IMG/VR virus record: IMGVR_UViG_3300025168_000693
Location: 1 to 23,430 of that record
Length of the DNA stretch: 23,430 nucleotides
Direction: 5' to 3' (one strand)
Source: a virus
Shown: piece after piece, positions 14,436-22,427 of the stretch
Position numbering within the stretch: position 1 is the first letter of the stretch
How the letters are laid out: the number at the start of each line of letters is the position of its first letter
Notes under the pieces: generated by a model
The model's database searches: none
What the model was told of the DNA's origin: nothing
Seen by the model: only the letters and a program-made list of their open reading frames with translations
Translations under genes and position numbers: made by a program

Positions 14436-14585
14436 TTAAGATGCAGTTCCTCTTGTTTTACCAACCCCTTGTGCTCTTAAAGTGCCATCACAACACTTTC
14501 TTGAATATGTGCCATTTTTACACATGCAACCTCTTCTTTTACTTGTAGGTGACGATTGTCCTAATGTTTCGTTTGATTTACTCAT
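14436..14585 (-). CDS. Cys-rich small protein (49 aa), marine-phage type
   Basis: The ATG at 14585 overlaps the end of the XkdF-like gene by 8 nt (ATGAGTAA) and opens a 49-codon frame. The core RRGCMCKNGTYSRKCCDG (about residues 17-34) holds four Cys in a C-x-C...CC pattern that could bind one metal ion, and it continues GTLRAQGVGKTRGTAS. The same pattern occurs, as I recall, in small proteins of other marine Bacteroidota phages, in the head-gene region. The gene is probably translated by coupling with the protease-like gene upstream. Function is unknown; a zinc-binding head-assembly factor or minor structural protein would fit. Confidence 0.65.
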   Translation of the reverse strand: MSKSNETLGQSSPTSKRRGCMCKNGTYSRKCCDGTLRAQGVGKTRGTAS

Positions 14586-15495
14586 TTATTTCTCCTAATT
14601 CTTTAAGTTTGCCTCTTGACCAATTTAATCCAGCTTTACCACCCCATAATAAGTATGATATAGTTCCACAAGCTTTACTATCAGATTCATCATAATAAGT
14701 TTCTGCTCTACTTAAATAACTGTACATCCTTTTAATTGTAGATACACTTAGTTTCTCTCCTCTTGCTAATTGTTGTGCTCTTACCTTACCTACAGAAGTT
14801 GCACATTTATTATTTACACTTTTATTTAAGTCAATACCTCTTTTAGCATTATTTCTAACACCACTTCCATAATCACTATAAGTAGCAAATTCATATTTAT
14901 TATCTAGTATTGAATTCGCAATCTCTAATAGTATTTCTTTAGCTTCCTCTTCATCGTTTATCTCATTTATCTTGCTCATAGCTATTTTATCTGTAAAATA
15001 ACCTTCTATAGAGAATCCTTTTACCTTACCTGTTTTAACATAGTCATTCCAAACTTCATCATTATTTACCTTCATAGAAACCATCCATGTACCTATTGGT
15101 AGATTCATATCATACTTTCTTGACTTGTCGTGTACTTCGTCTTCTATAATCCAAGATTCAACAACAGATAACCCATGTAATTCAGCTTGATGTTCTAATG
15201 TAGATTTGTTTTGGTTGCCTCTCATTAAGAATAGTTGAGATGCTTGTCTAACTGTATCTTCACTAAAGAATATATAATACTCCTCTTTTCCATCTTTTCT
15301 GTATATATTTTTATTAGGAACTAAGGCGGCTCCCATTAATATCTTTTTTTCTTTACTAACTTCAGCTAGTTGTATTTCATGTTGTTTAGACAATGCAATA
15401 AAGTTTTCTTCTATTGCTGGTTCATCAACTATTGATATAGCTTCTATGCCTGATAATAATTGTTCCTCGTCTATTAGTAGTTCTACTATTTTCAT
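14578..15495 (-). CDS. XkdF-like head maturation protease with an extra C-terminal domain
   Basis: A 305-residue protein. Residues about 50-168 match the PBSX XkdF domain, found in phage head genes and related in pattern to prohead proteases: LMGAALVPNKNIYR (53-66), YYIFFSEDTV (73-82), STLEHQ (98-103) and VKGFSIEGYF (158-167). His102 and Ser162 are the likely catalytic pair, with the usual 50-60 residue spacing; this is inference. From about 208 a separate domain begins, SGVRNNAKRGIDLN to SYLLWGGKAGLNWSRGKLKELG, which contains two Cys and conserved-looking KRMYSYLSRAETYYD; its function is unknown. The gene lies between tape measure and scaffold, so it should process the scaffold and capsid during maturation. 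Confidence 0.65.
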   Translation of the reverse strand: MKIVELLIDEEQLLSGIEAISIVDEPAIEENFIALSKQHEIQLAEVSKEKKILMGAALVPNKNIYRKDGKEEYYIFFSEDTVRQASQLFLMRGNQNKSTLEHQAELHGLSVVESWIIEDEVHDKSRKYDMNLPIGTWMVSMKVNNDEVWNDYVKTGKVKGFSIEGYFTDKIAMSKINEINDEEEAKEILLEIANSILDNKYEFATYSDYGSGVRNNAKRGIDLNKSVNNKCATSVGKVRAQQLARGEKLSVSTIKRMYSYLSRAETYYDESDSKACGTISYLLWGGKAGLNWSRGKLKELGEINE

Positions 15496-15514
15496 ATTGA
15501 ATTTATTTATATAA

Positions 15515-17362
15515 TTAACCTATCGTTGCTGTTGTGTTTATTTTTCTATCTAATTCCTGAGCTGATGATACATCTCCACTTACAACGTAAGCTCTTAATG
15601 CTCCACCAAATTGATTGCTAACAATTCCTGCTAGTTGACTTCCAGCTCCTTGTCCTACAACATTAAAGTCAGGTGCTTGAACTGTAGTTGGTCCTCCACC
15701 AGAAACAGAAGAGCTTGACATACCAGCAACTTTAACAGACATTATAGCTTTTACATTTGCCAAACCTTGTGCTATAGCACTTGCTGCTGCGATTGCTGCT
15801 CTAATAGGCGAATCAGGAGTTGCAGTTAATTGACTTTCATAAGCTTTTTGAGCTGATGAATATGTTGAAACTAAAGTTCCTGCTACTGCTAAAGCTTTAC
15901 CTGCTCCTGTAGATTTTCCAGCTATCTTAGAAGCGGCTAATAAACCTTTCCCAATATTATCTAGCATATCAATTTTAGAATCTTGCTCTAATTGATCTAG
16001 TTTTTCTTTTGTTTTTAGGTCCTTTTCTTTTGCCTCAATATCTTTTTTATCATAGAAAGCATTTATTTCTAATCGAGCTTGTCTTTTAGCTATCTCATTA
16101 CCTGCAAATGTATTAACTTCAGCTAAAGCTTGTATTCTTCCTAGTTCTGACTTCTCTAAAGCGGTTTCTTTATCTTTAATGTCCTGAGCTTGATTCTTAT
16201 TAAAAAACTGACTTCTAATCCTGCCTAATTCTTTAATGTCTTTAATTTGTTTTTCAAAGATATTACCTAACTTACTTTCTTGATTTTGTTTAGTTTTGTC
16301 ATCTATTTTATTTCTTTCTGAACCGAGCTTAACGTATTCTATATATAAATCTCTTTCTTCTTTTAATCTTTTAATTCTCTCGTTAGCGGTTTCTCCAAAC
16401 CCTAAGTAAGATTCTAAATTACCTTCTAAAGCTTTTTTCTCATTCTTCAAAGCATTTAATTTAGTTTCGTCTAAAATACTATCGCTAGCATACCTTGCAT
16501 TACTTTGTGCCCTAGCTAGTTTTTTTGTATCTATTATTAATTGTTCTGCATCTATTTCTTTCTGTTTATTTATTAAAGCTTCTGTTAATTGTTTATCATT
16601 TTTTATTCCTGCTTCTTCTTGTAGCTTTCTTAAATCTATTTCTTCTTGTAATATTTCACCAGATATTTTTTCTATTTCATTTTGTGCGGCTCTTGATATT
16701 GCTAACTCTAAAATAGATTCTCTATATAAGTCATTTTGTTTTGTAGCAGCTTCAGTTTTATTTTTTACATCCTCTATGCTGACTTCTGCTTTTTCTAAAT
16801 TACTTATATAATCAGGGTATTCATCATTAAGTTTTTTAACTGCTATAGCTTTTTCTTCTTCACTTTTAGTAGAATCTTCTAAAGTAGCTATATAAATTTC
16901 AAAACTTCCATTAACGTCTAAAACGGTTTTAGATGCTTTGTCAAAAACCTTTGATAAATCTTGAATACTAAAAACAACCTCTTTTACAAATTTAAATATT
17001 TTATCAAGGTTTTGTATTAATAATTGACCACCTATTAAAAGTACAGCTTGTATAGATATAAGTTTTCTAAATGCTGCACCTAAACCTTCTGCACTATTTG
17101 CACTAGCTTGAAATAAACTAAACAACTGACCTAAGTTGTTTGCAATAGCACTAAATCCATAGTTAAGGTCAGATGCTGTACGACCAGCTTCCATTAATAT
17201 AGCATTATGTAATCCTGCTGATGCTGTACTATTTTTAGTAGTTTTATTTACTTTGACTTGAGCATCGCTCAAACCTTCCATAGCTTTTGTTACATTCGCT
17301 ACTGCAATATTAGCATCTTTAGCACCAACCTGTATTTGTATAAGTATTTTCTTAGTTGCCAT
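15515..17362 (-). CDS. Tail tape-measure protein
   Basis: A 615-residue protein with tape-measure layout: an N-terminal helical part, a hydrophobic segment at about 100-118 (LISIQAVLLIGGQLLIQNL), a very long charged coiled-coil region (about 185-470), an Ala/Gly-rich hydrophobic region (GKALAVAGTLVSTYSSAQKAY; AIAAASAIAQGLANVKAIMSV, about 500-550) and a Ser/Gly-rich end. Tape measures set tail length and carry membrane-active parts for DNA entry. At about 0.15 nm per residue, 615 residues predict a tail near 90 nm. It is short for the class. Its ATG lies inside the last codons of the 48-aa gene. Its place before the head genes is unusual. Confidence 0.8.
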   Translation of the reverse strand: MATKKILIQIQVGAKDANIAVANVTKAMEGLSDAQVKVNKTTKNSTASAGLHNAILMEAGRTASDLNYGFSAIANNLGQLFSLFQASANSAEGLGAAFRKLISIQAVLLIGGQLLIQNLDKIFKFVKEVVFSIQDLSKVFDKASKTVLDVNGSFEIYIATLEDSTKSEEEKAIAVKKLNDEYPDYISNLEKAEVSIEDVKNKTEAATKQNDLYRESILELAISRAAQNEIEKISGEILQEEIDLRKLQEEAGIKNDKQLTEALINKQKEIDAEQLIIDTKKLARAQSNARYASDSILDETKLNALKNEKKALEGNLESYLGFGETANERIKRLKEERDLYIEYVKLGSERNKIDDKTKQNQESKLGNIFEKQIKDIKELGRIRSQFFNKNQAQDIKDKETALEKSELGRIQALAEVNTFAGNEIAKRQARLEINAFYDKKDIEAKEKDLKTKEKLDQLEQDSKIDMLDNIGKGLLAASKIAGKSTGAGKALAVAGTLVSTYSSAQKAYESQLTATPDSPIRAAIAAASAIAQGLANVKAIMSVKVAGMSSSSVSGGGPTTVQAPDFNVVGQGAGSQLAGIVSNQFGGALRAYVVSGDVSSAQELDRKINTTATIG

Positions 17363-17498
17363 TTCTCAATCGTTTTAATTGTTCTTTCATTTGTTTAAAA
17401 TCCTTTACCCCTGCATATTTACCTTTTGCAATCTCTACATTCTCACTTACACCGTACCAGTGATCTAAATTTAATAATTCAAGTATATTTTTTATCAT
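17352..17498 (-). CDS. Small protein between distal-tail and tape-measure genes (48 aa)
   Basis: The ATG at 17498 follows the preceding stop codon by one base and opens a 48-codon frame that ends inside the tape-measure gene, overlapping its start by 11 nt. It begins MIKNILELLNLDHWYGVSEN and continues GKYAGVKDFKQMKEQLKRLR, with a charged helical end. The tight packing on both sides and the good coding character argue for a real gene. I recall similar DHWYGV proteins beside tape-measure genes of other marine flavophages, but the function is unknown. It could be a small tail-assembly factor. Confidence 0.6.
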   Translation of the reverse strand: MIKNILELLNLDHWYGVSENVEIAKGKYAGVKDFKQMKEQLKRLRNGN

Positions 17499-17499
17499 T

Positions 17500-19917
17500 T
17501 TATGATGGTATATAATTATTTACTACATTAAGTAATTCTAGTTCACTTAATTCTGTTTTAAGGTTAGTTCGTATTGAATTTATAATATAAACCTGATCGT
17601 TTATTATTAACCTATCGTTTAATCTTAGATTAATAATTACTTCCATAGATAATCTAGCTTTAACTTTAATCATCCTTTTCTTTACATCAAATAAATCTTC
17701 AATGTAGCTTTGATAGAACTTCTTAAATAATGAATTAGTTGTTTGAGGTGGAGATAATGTACTATAATCTGTTAAATTCCATTCATCTACTTCATTGTCA
17801 AAATTTATAGTAAATGCTGGAGGAGTTGAAACTGAACTGTCTTGATTAGTATTAGAAGGTCGAAAGTATTGTACTAAAGCATTAGAACCATCGCTTATCC
17901 AATTTATACATTTAGTATTTGACAATCCTGTTTCTTGTATTCCATAAAACACAAGCGGCTTAGTTAATACAGCTTCGTAATTTCCTTGATCATAATCTCC
18001 TAGTATCATATAACTTTCTCCGCTAGCCATAATATTAACACTTAAAGATAGTGTGTCTGCACTATCAATAGCTGTAACTCTTGCTGAAGTATTATCTGTT
18101 AAATTTCTAACTATATCTCCAACCTCAACTTTATTATTAAACTCTCTATTAGTATCTTTAAGTTTATTAGACAATGTATTTGTAGCAGCACCCTGTACTT
18201 TCGCATTAAATTCACTATTAAATTCACCAGCTGCTGAATAACCCCAAAGTATATCAGTTAAATATGTATCATTACTGCCTGTATGATAAGGACTTGAATT
18301 AGATTTGTTTGTGTCAAATATTCTTTCATATTTCATGTGCTCAAATGGAGCTTCAACTTCATAAATATCACCTTTATCAATATCTATTCTTACTTTTTCA
18401 TTACCAAATATATCATTAAACTGCTCTTGATGATTTATAGATAATAATGTACTTGGCTCTTCATACTTAAAATCTATGCCACTATAAATAGTTGGTGCAT
18501 CAATATTTGAATTAGCAACGTCTATATATTTACTAATATCATAACTACCGTTAGAAATATTATTTACAGCATCTGCATAATAATTATCTAAAGTATCTAC
18601 ATATATTTTGCCATAATCGGAATCAGATATATCATCTATATAATATGCTGTAAGATTAAACATTTTAAATAAACCAGTAAGAAAATCTATATTCTTCATT
18701 TCTGGCATATTTTCTGTTATAATTATTTGCTCTGTTGAACTTATTGTTCCTGATGTATAATTAGCAACATTTGTTGTATCTGTAGAATAAATATATTCTG
18801 TTATTTGTAGTGTTGAACTAAAAGATATAGATGCAGTAGATTCTAACACAAATCTTATTTGACTTGTTTCGGTAAATATAAATTCTACACCTAATGTTTG
18901 AGTACCAATAACTCCATCAACTTCTGCAATTACTGAACCACTTGTTAAGTTTAACGCTTTTAAAGTGTAAGGTTCAGAACTACTTGTATTAATAGTTAAT
19001 AATCCTACAAAAGTATTTGTAAATCTTACAGTTGATAAACTCCATATACTTCCTGATACTGAAAATCCAGTATGACCAGATGCATACGACCAATCTCCTA
19101 TTATTCTAGTTTTAAGAACATTTTGATCTTCTCCACCAATAGGTCCTTTGTTTCTGCTTAACCATAAATATAAATTAGAAAAAGCAGTTGCACTAAAGAA
19201 ATCTCTAGTAAAAGCTATATTATATTTATTTTCTATTGCTTCTATTATTTTTAAACATTTAATAGCTGGCTTTACATCTGTCCAAGCTAAACCTTGATTG
19301 TCTGAAGGCGAACCGTTATTATGATATAAGTTACCGCTAAATTGAGGCACACTATTTAACGAATCGTAGTAAAACCTTTTTGTGTGAGATATTAATGGAT
19401 ATATAACTGATTGAGAAAATTTGCCATTTCTTACAGCAGCTCTAATATCACTAGCATTATAATTATGATTATAATTAGTATCTAATTGACTAAGCGTTTT
19501 TAATTGATCATCACCCATTAAGTCACCTAGATTAACAGTGTTACCATAAAATATTAATGTATAAGAAAATGGTTTGCCATCTCTTAAATCAACAGATTGT
19601 AAATCAATCTTACCTGTTTTATATGGAGAATAATCTATTTCTAATAAAGCATCTCTTTTAATTCTATTATCAAAACCAGATGTTATAACGCCATTTGTAT
19701 AAATAACATCTACATTAAAATTATACCAGTGTTGTAATATTTTATTGTTTTCTTTAGATGCTGGTATTGTAAAAGGTTGACTAAAGTCAGTAAATACTTT
19801 AGATATATCTCTTACATCTTGCAATTTAGATGTTACTGTAATTGTTTCATCACTAAACATTTCTGTTTGCTGATAATTACCATCATTGTCTTTTATGTAT
19901 AATACAACTTGTCTCAC
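17500..19917 (-). CDS. Large distal-tail / baseplate hub-type protein
   Basis: An 805-residue protein. It starts at a GTG (19917) that overlaps the upstream TAG (TAGTG), so translation is coupled. Early segments (ISKVFTDFSQPFTIPASKEN, about 38-57; GKIDLQSVDLRDGKPFSYTL, about 101-120; FYGNTVNLGDLMGDD) match a family of tail proteins common in marine Bacteroidota phages. The middle is beta-rich with many Thr/Ser strands, and the C-terminal part has FYQSYIEDLFDVKKRMIKVKARL and LNDRLIINDQVYIINSIR. Size, position before the tape measure and composition suggest the distal-tail hub, comparable in role to gpJ or Tal proteins. No lysin motif is seen. Confidence 0.6.
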   Translation of the reverse strand: MRQVVLYIKDNDGNYQQTEMFSDETITVTSKLQDVRDISKVFTDFSQPFTIPASKENNKILQHWYNFNVDVIYTNGVITSGFDNRIKRDALLEIDYSPYKTGKIDLQSVDLRDGKPFSYTLIFYGNTVNLGDLMGDDQLKTLSQLDTNYNHNYNASDIRAAVRNGKFSQSVIYPLISHTKRFYYDSLNSVPQFSGNLYHNNGSPSDNQGLAWTDVKPAIKCLKIIEAIENKYNIAFTRDFFSATAFSNLYLWLSRNKGPIGGEDQNVLKTRIIGDWSYASGHTGFSVSGSIWSLSTVRFTNTFVGLLTINTSSSEPYTLKALNLTSGSVIAEVDGVIGTQTLGVEFIFTETSQIRFVLESTASISFSSTLQITEYIYSTDTTNVANYTSGTISSTEQIIITENMPEMKNIDFLTGLFKMFNLTAYYIDDISDSDYGKIYVDTLDNYYADAVNNISNGSYDISKYIDVANSNIDAPTIYSGIDFKYEEPSTLLSINHQEQFNDIFGNEKVRIDIDKGDIYEVEAPFEHMKYERIFDTNKSNSSPYHTGSNDTYLTDILWGYSAAGEFNSEFNAKVQGAATNTLSNKLKDTNREFNNKVEVGDIVRNLTDNTSARVTAIDSADTLSLSVNIMASGESYMILGDYDQGNYEAVLTKPLVFYGIQETGLSNTKCINWISDGSNALVQYFRPSNTNQDSSVSTPPAFTINFDNEVDEWNLTDYSTLSPPQTTNSLFKKFYQSYIEDLFDVKKRMIKVKARLSMEVIINLRLNDRLIINDQVYIINSIRTNLKTELSELELLNVVNNYIPS

Positions 19918-21083
19918 TATATAATGTTATTTATTTTGTCAAAGGCATAGTCAAATGATATAGTATAGCTAATAAGTTTATCATTTACTGACTTCTTGAA
20001 TTGTAGTGTATTAGATTTAAGATTTATAGGTAATGTGCTACTTCCATCATAAATCCATACTTGTTCTGATAATAACATCTGTCTTACAACCTCATTAAAT
20101 GATTCATCATAAAAACCAGAGTTTATTGTAATAGATTCTTTACCATTAGAATTGAATTTCTTTTCTTGATGCTTAGTTAATGCATAAGTTGGTTCACCTC
20201 CAGAATTATTAAAGTCAACCATGTTATTCTTAAATGTCTCAGATTTAATATTTATATCTGTCATCGACTTCTTAAAGAACCACATATTTTGTAGTGCACC
20301 ATATTTATTATAAAATATAATACTTAATGGAGTATATTTAGGTTCACACACTTTAGTAAGTGTAATTACTGTATTTGTAGAATATGAAGAGTTTGTACTA
20401 ACTAAAGTAAGTAATGAATTGTCAACTAAATCTTCTGTACCTGTAATAAGTAGGTATTGTATTTTTTGATTAGTATTTCCGTTGTCTAATACAGTTATTG
20501 AAGAACTACCAGCGTTCCAACTATTATAATCATTATTCCAAAACAAATTAGCTTCATCCCATTTTACTGTAGTACCAGTGACTGTAGGTGTTAATGTAGC
20601 TGTTATAGTTGCTGCTTCTGCATATACAGGTATTCTTATATCTTGTCCATCACTATAAAAAACTGTAGTATTATCTTGCAATAACATTGGAGTTGTATAT
20701 TGTACACTTCTTGGATTTATGCCATTTTCAAAATACCCATAACCATCAATAGCTAAAAATGTAGATGTAGTTGTATTTGATCCGCCTACTTGAACTATTG
20801 CACCACTTGAATTGTATATCGTAACAACAGCATCAACCCATAAACTATCTGTAGAATAATCACCATATTCAGTTATCATATAATCTCTTACAAGTTTACT
20901 TAATTCATAAGTTACATAATTAGCTCCTCCTACTTCTAACTTAGTAAGTGTGTATTTTTTATCTGTAGAAGCTCTTTGTCCGTAAGTGCCTTGCCATATA
21001 TATAATTCTAGTTTAGCTGATGCTAAAGAAGCATTAGTTATCTTTTTATAAAATGGACTTCTTGTATTAATTAATGTTGACAT
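19917..21083 (-). CDS. Tail protein, probably distal tail
   Basis: A 388-residue, beta-rich protein. It begins MSTLINTRSPFYKKITN and shows IWQGTYGQ (29-36), YVTYELSKLVRDYM (55-68), and a C-terminal half with CEPKYTPLSIIFYNKYGALQ and MWFFKKSMTDINIKSETF (about 247-286), a pattern I associate with tail proteins next to the hub in marine flavophages. The middle (TATLTPTVTGTTVKWDEANL) looks like an Ig-type or beta-sandwich part. Its stop codon overlaps the GTG start of the 805-aa protein, so the two probably assemble together at the tail tip. A Dit-like role is inference. Confidence 0.55.
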   Translation of the reverse strand: MSTLINTRSPFYKKITNASLASAKLELYIWQGTYGQRASTDKKYTLTKLEVGGANYVTYELSKLVRDYMITEYGDYSTDSLWVDAVVTIYNSSGAIVQVGGSNTTTSTFLAIDGYGYFENGINPRSVQYTTPMLLQDNTTVFYSDGQDIRIPVYAEAATITATLTPTVTGTTVKWDEANLFWNNDYNSWNAGSSSITVLDNGNTNQKIQYLLITGTEDLVDNSLLTLVSTNSSYSTNTVITLTKVCEPKYTPLSIIFYNKYGALQNMWFFKKSMTDINIKSETFKNNMVDFNNSGGEPTYALTKHQEKKFNSNGKESITINSGFYDESFNEVVRQMLLSEQVWIYDGSSTLPINLKSNTLQFKKSVNDKLISYTISFDYAFDKINNII

Positions 21084-21085
21084 AT

Positions 21086-21676
21086 CTATTTATGTAGTTT
21101 AAAAGTATTTCCTTGTTTTGAATAACCTAATTTTTGCATGAACCCATCTATATCTAAGTTAATGTCTTTTACTATTTCTGTAGAAATACCTAATATTTTA
21201 TCTATTTCTTTATTTACTAAATCAGTTAAAAAGTTAGTTGGTTTTATGCCTTCTTTATTTATTTTTTGTGCTATTAAACTTGCTATTCGTGTTTTACCTT
21301 TTTCTGTTATATTAGATAATTTGTTTTGACTAGCATCTAATAATGTAACTGGTTTATTATTAATCCATGTAATTATATCGTTTATGTTTGGAGAAGAACC
21401 TGCTGGAGTTCCTTCATCTACTTTCTCTCCATACTCATTACCTTTTACGTTAAATGTAAAGAAATCTCCTTTTCCAACAACTTGTTTCTCTAGCTTTAAA
21501 CTTTGCGATAAACTTCTATTACTTGTATTGATTGGTGAATTAATTGTTCTATTACCAAATTTTACACTACTGTAAGTTCTTGATCTAGGTTCTGCTAAAT
21601 CTGATTGTGCCAACCTTATAAGTTTATCTGAATATTTAGTTAAGAATATTTCTGTATTTTTTAGTTTAAAGCTCAT
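21086..21676 (-). CDS. Tail-completion / HK97 gp10-like protein
   Basis: A 196-residue protein starting MSFKLKNTEIFLTKYSDKL at the ATG that overlaps the preceding stop codon (TAATG). A TTG six bases upstream is a poorer start. An N-terminal helix is followed by beta segments with FTFNVKGNEYGEKVDEGTP (about 73-91), a GNEYGEKVDEGT block that resembles the Y-x-x-x-V-E-x-G-T motif of HK97 gp10-type proteins. The C-terminal half is helical (SLIAQKINKEGIKPTNFL, DKILGISTEIVKDI). Such proteins cap or join head and tail. The assignment is moderate. Confidence 0.5.
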   Translation of the reverse strand: MSFKLKNTEIFLTKYSDKLIRLAQSDLAEPRSRTYSSVKFGNRTINSPINTSNRSLSQSLKLEKQVVGKGDFFTFNVKGNEYGEKVDEGTPAGSSPNINDIITWINNKPVTLLDASQNKLSNITEKGKTRIASLIAQKINKEGIKPTNFLTDLVNKEIDKILGISTEIVKDINLDIDGFMQKLGYSKQGNTFKLHK

Positions 21677-22167
21677 TAGCAAGCAGATTGACCGTTAGAA
21701 TTAATATCTGATATTTGATTGTTAGCCACAGTAATAGATATGTCTAAACTCCAACCAGCAAGCAAGTTTTCAAACCTGTCCTCAAACATATTTGCAGTAT
21801 AGTCAGTATCTATTTGATATAAGTCAGAAAACAATTCTCCTCTTCTTAATGCAGATTGTAATCCGTTGACAACAGCAAATTGAGTATTAAGTACATCTTG
21901 CTTATTATTTATATCATGAAAGTAATTGTTTAAATCCTTTACATCTTCTTTAGTTTCATTTACAATATCCATACAGATAACCTGTATATTGAATTGCACT
22001 ACATGATCTTGAAACGTACATCCATTTACAATTATATGTGACAATGGAAATATAGTTTGTTTAGATAAGTCAACTTCAAATATGTCACCAAAAGTAACTG
22101 AATTAACATTTGAGTTACCTTGAAGGTATGTTTTAAGTTTGTCTAGTATGTCGTAAAAACCTGTCAT
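21676..22167 (-). CDS. Probable tail-terminator-type protein
   Basis: A 163-residue alpha/beta protein starting MTGFYDILDKLKTYLQGNSN. The N-terminal helix, the FPLSHIIVNGCTFQDHVVQF strands (about 41-60), a long helix with NETKEDVKDLNNYFHDI, and the FENLLAGWSLDISITVAN end (about 132-149) resemble small tail-completion proteins. Its ATG overlaps the TGA that ends the -1 frame of the chaperone (ATGA), which itself supports that hidden frame. It has a TAATG junction with the gp10-like gene. The role is inferred from size, fold type and position. Confidence 0.5.
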   Translation of the reverse strand: MTGFYDILDKLKTYLQGNSNVNSVTFGDIFEVDLSKQTIFPLSHIIVNGCTFQDHVVQFNIQVICMDIVNETKEDVKDLNNYFHDINNKQDVLNTQFAVVNGLQSALRRGELFSDLYQIDTDYTANMFEDRFENLLAGWSLDISITVANNQISDINSNGQSAC

Positions 22168-22427
22168 CTTTTATATGCTTTTTTTATTTCTTGTTGTTCT
22201 ATCTCTACTTTTTCTTTTTCAAATGCCAAGTAATTTAAACACTCGTAGAGTGGAAGTTCGGTAACTGCATTGAAGTTTCTGACATCTCCTTTAGCGAGTG
22301 CATAAACTGATTGATACCAACCCCATTTTTTTGCAAATGTTGATCTAGCATCTGCATATCCTCTTTCTTCAGGTTCTGTTCCAAATATTTCGGTATAGCT
22401 CCCAGTAACTCCTTCCCTAAAGCGTAA
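22164..22427 (-). CDS. -1 frameshift extension of the tail-assembly chaperone (gpT-like)
   Basis: From 22427 the -1 frame reads 87 residues, starting LRFREGVTGSYTEIF. It includes AKKWGWYQSVYALAKGD and TELPLYECLNYLAFEKEK, then a charged helix to a TGA at 22164. KWGWY...YALA.GD...F..V..L...E.L..La...EK is the pattern of the C-terminal part of phage tail-assembly chaperones. The frame has no ATG and is closed by a TAG only about three codons before the T9 run, so it can be reached only by slippage. The joined product would be about 262 residues (175 + 87). In lambda the equivalent gpGT recruits the tail tube to the tape measure. A lost T in the run (sequencing error) is the main alternative. Confidence 0.75.
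   Translation of the reverse strand, partial: LRFREGVTGSYTEIFGTEPEERGYADARSTFAKKWGWYQSVYALAKGDVRNFNAVTELPLYECLNYLAFEKEKVEIEQQEIKKAYKR

Noticed and set aside
21677-21682. TTG start two codons before the gp10-like ATG
   Set aside because: The ATG with a TAATG overlap is the normal coupled start; the TTG has no added support.
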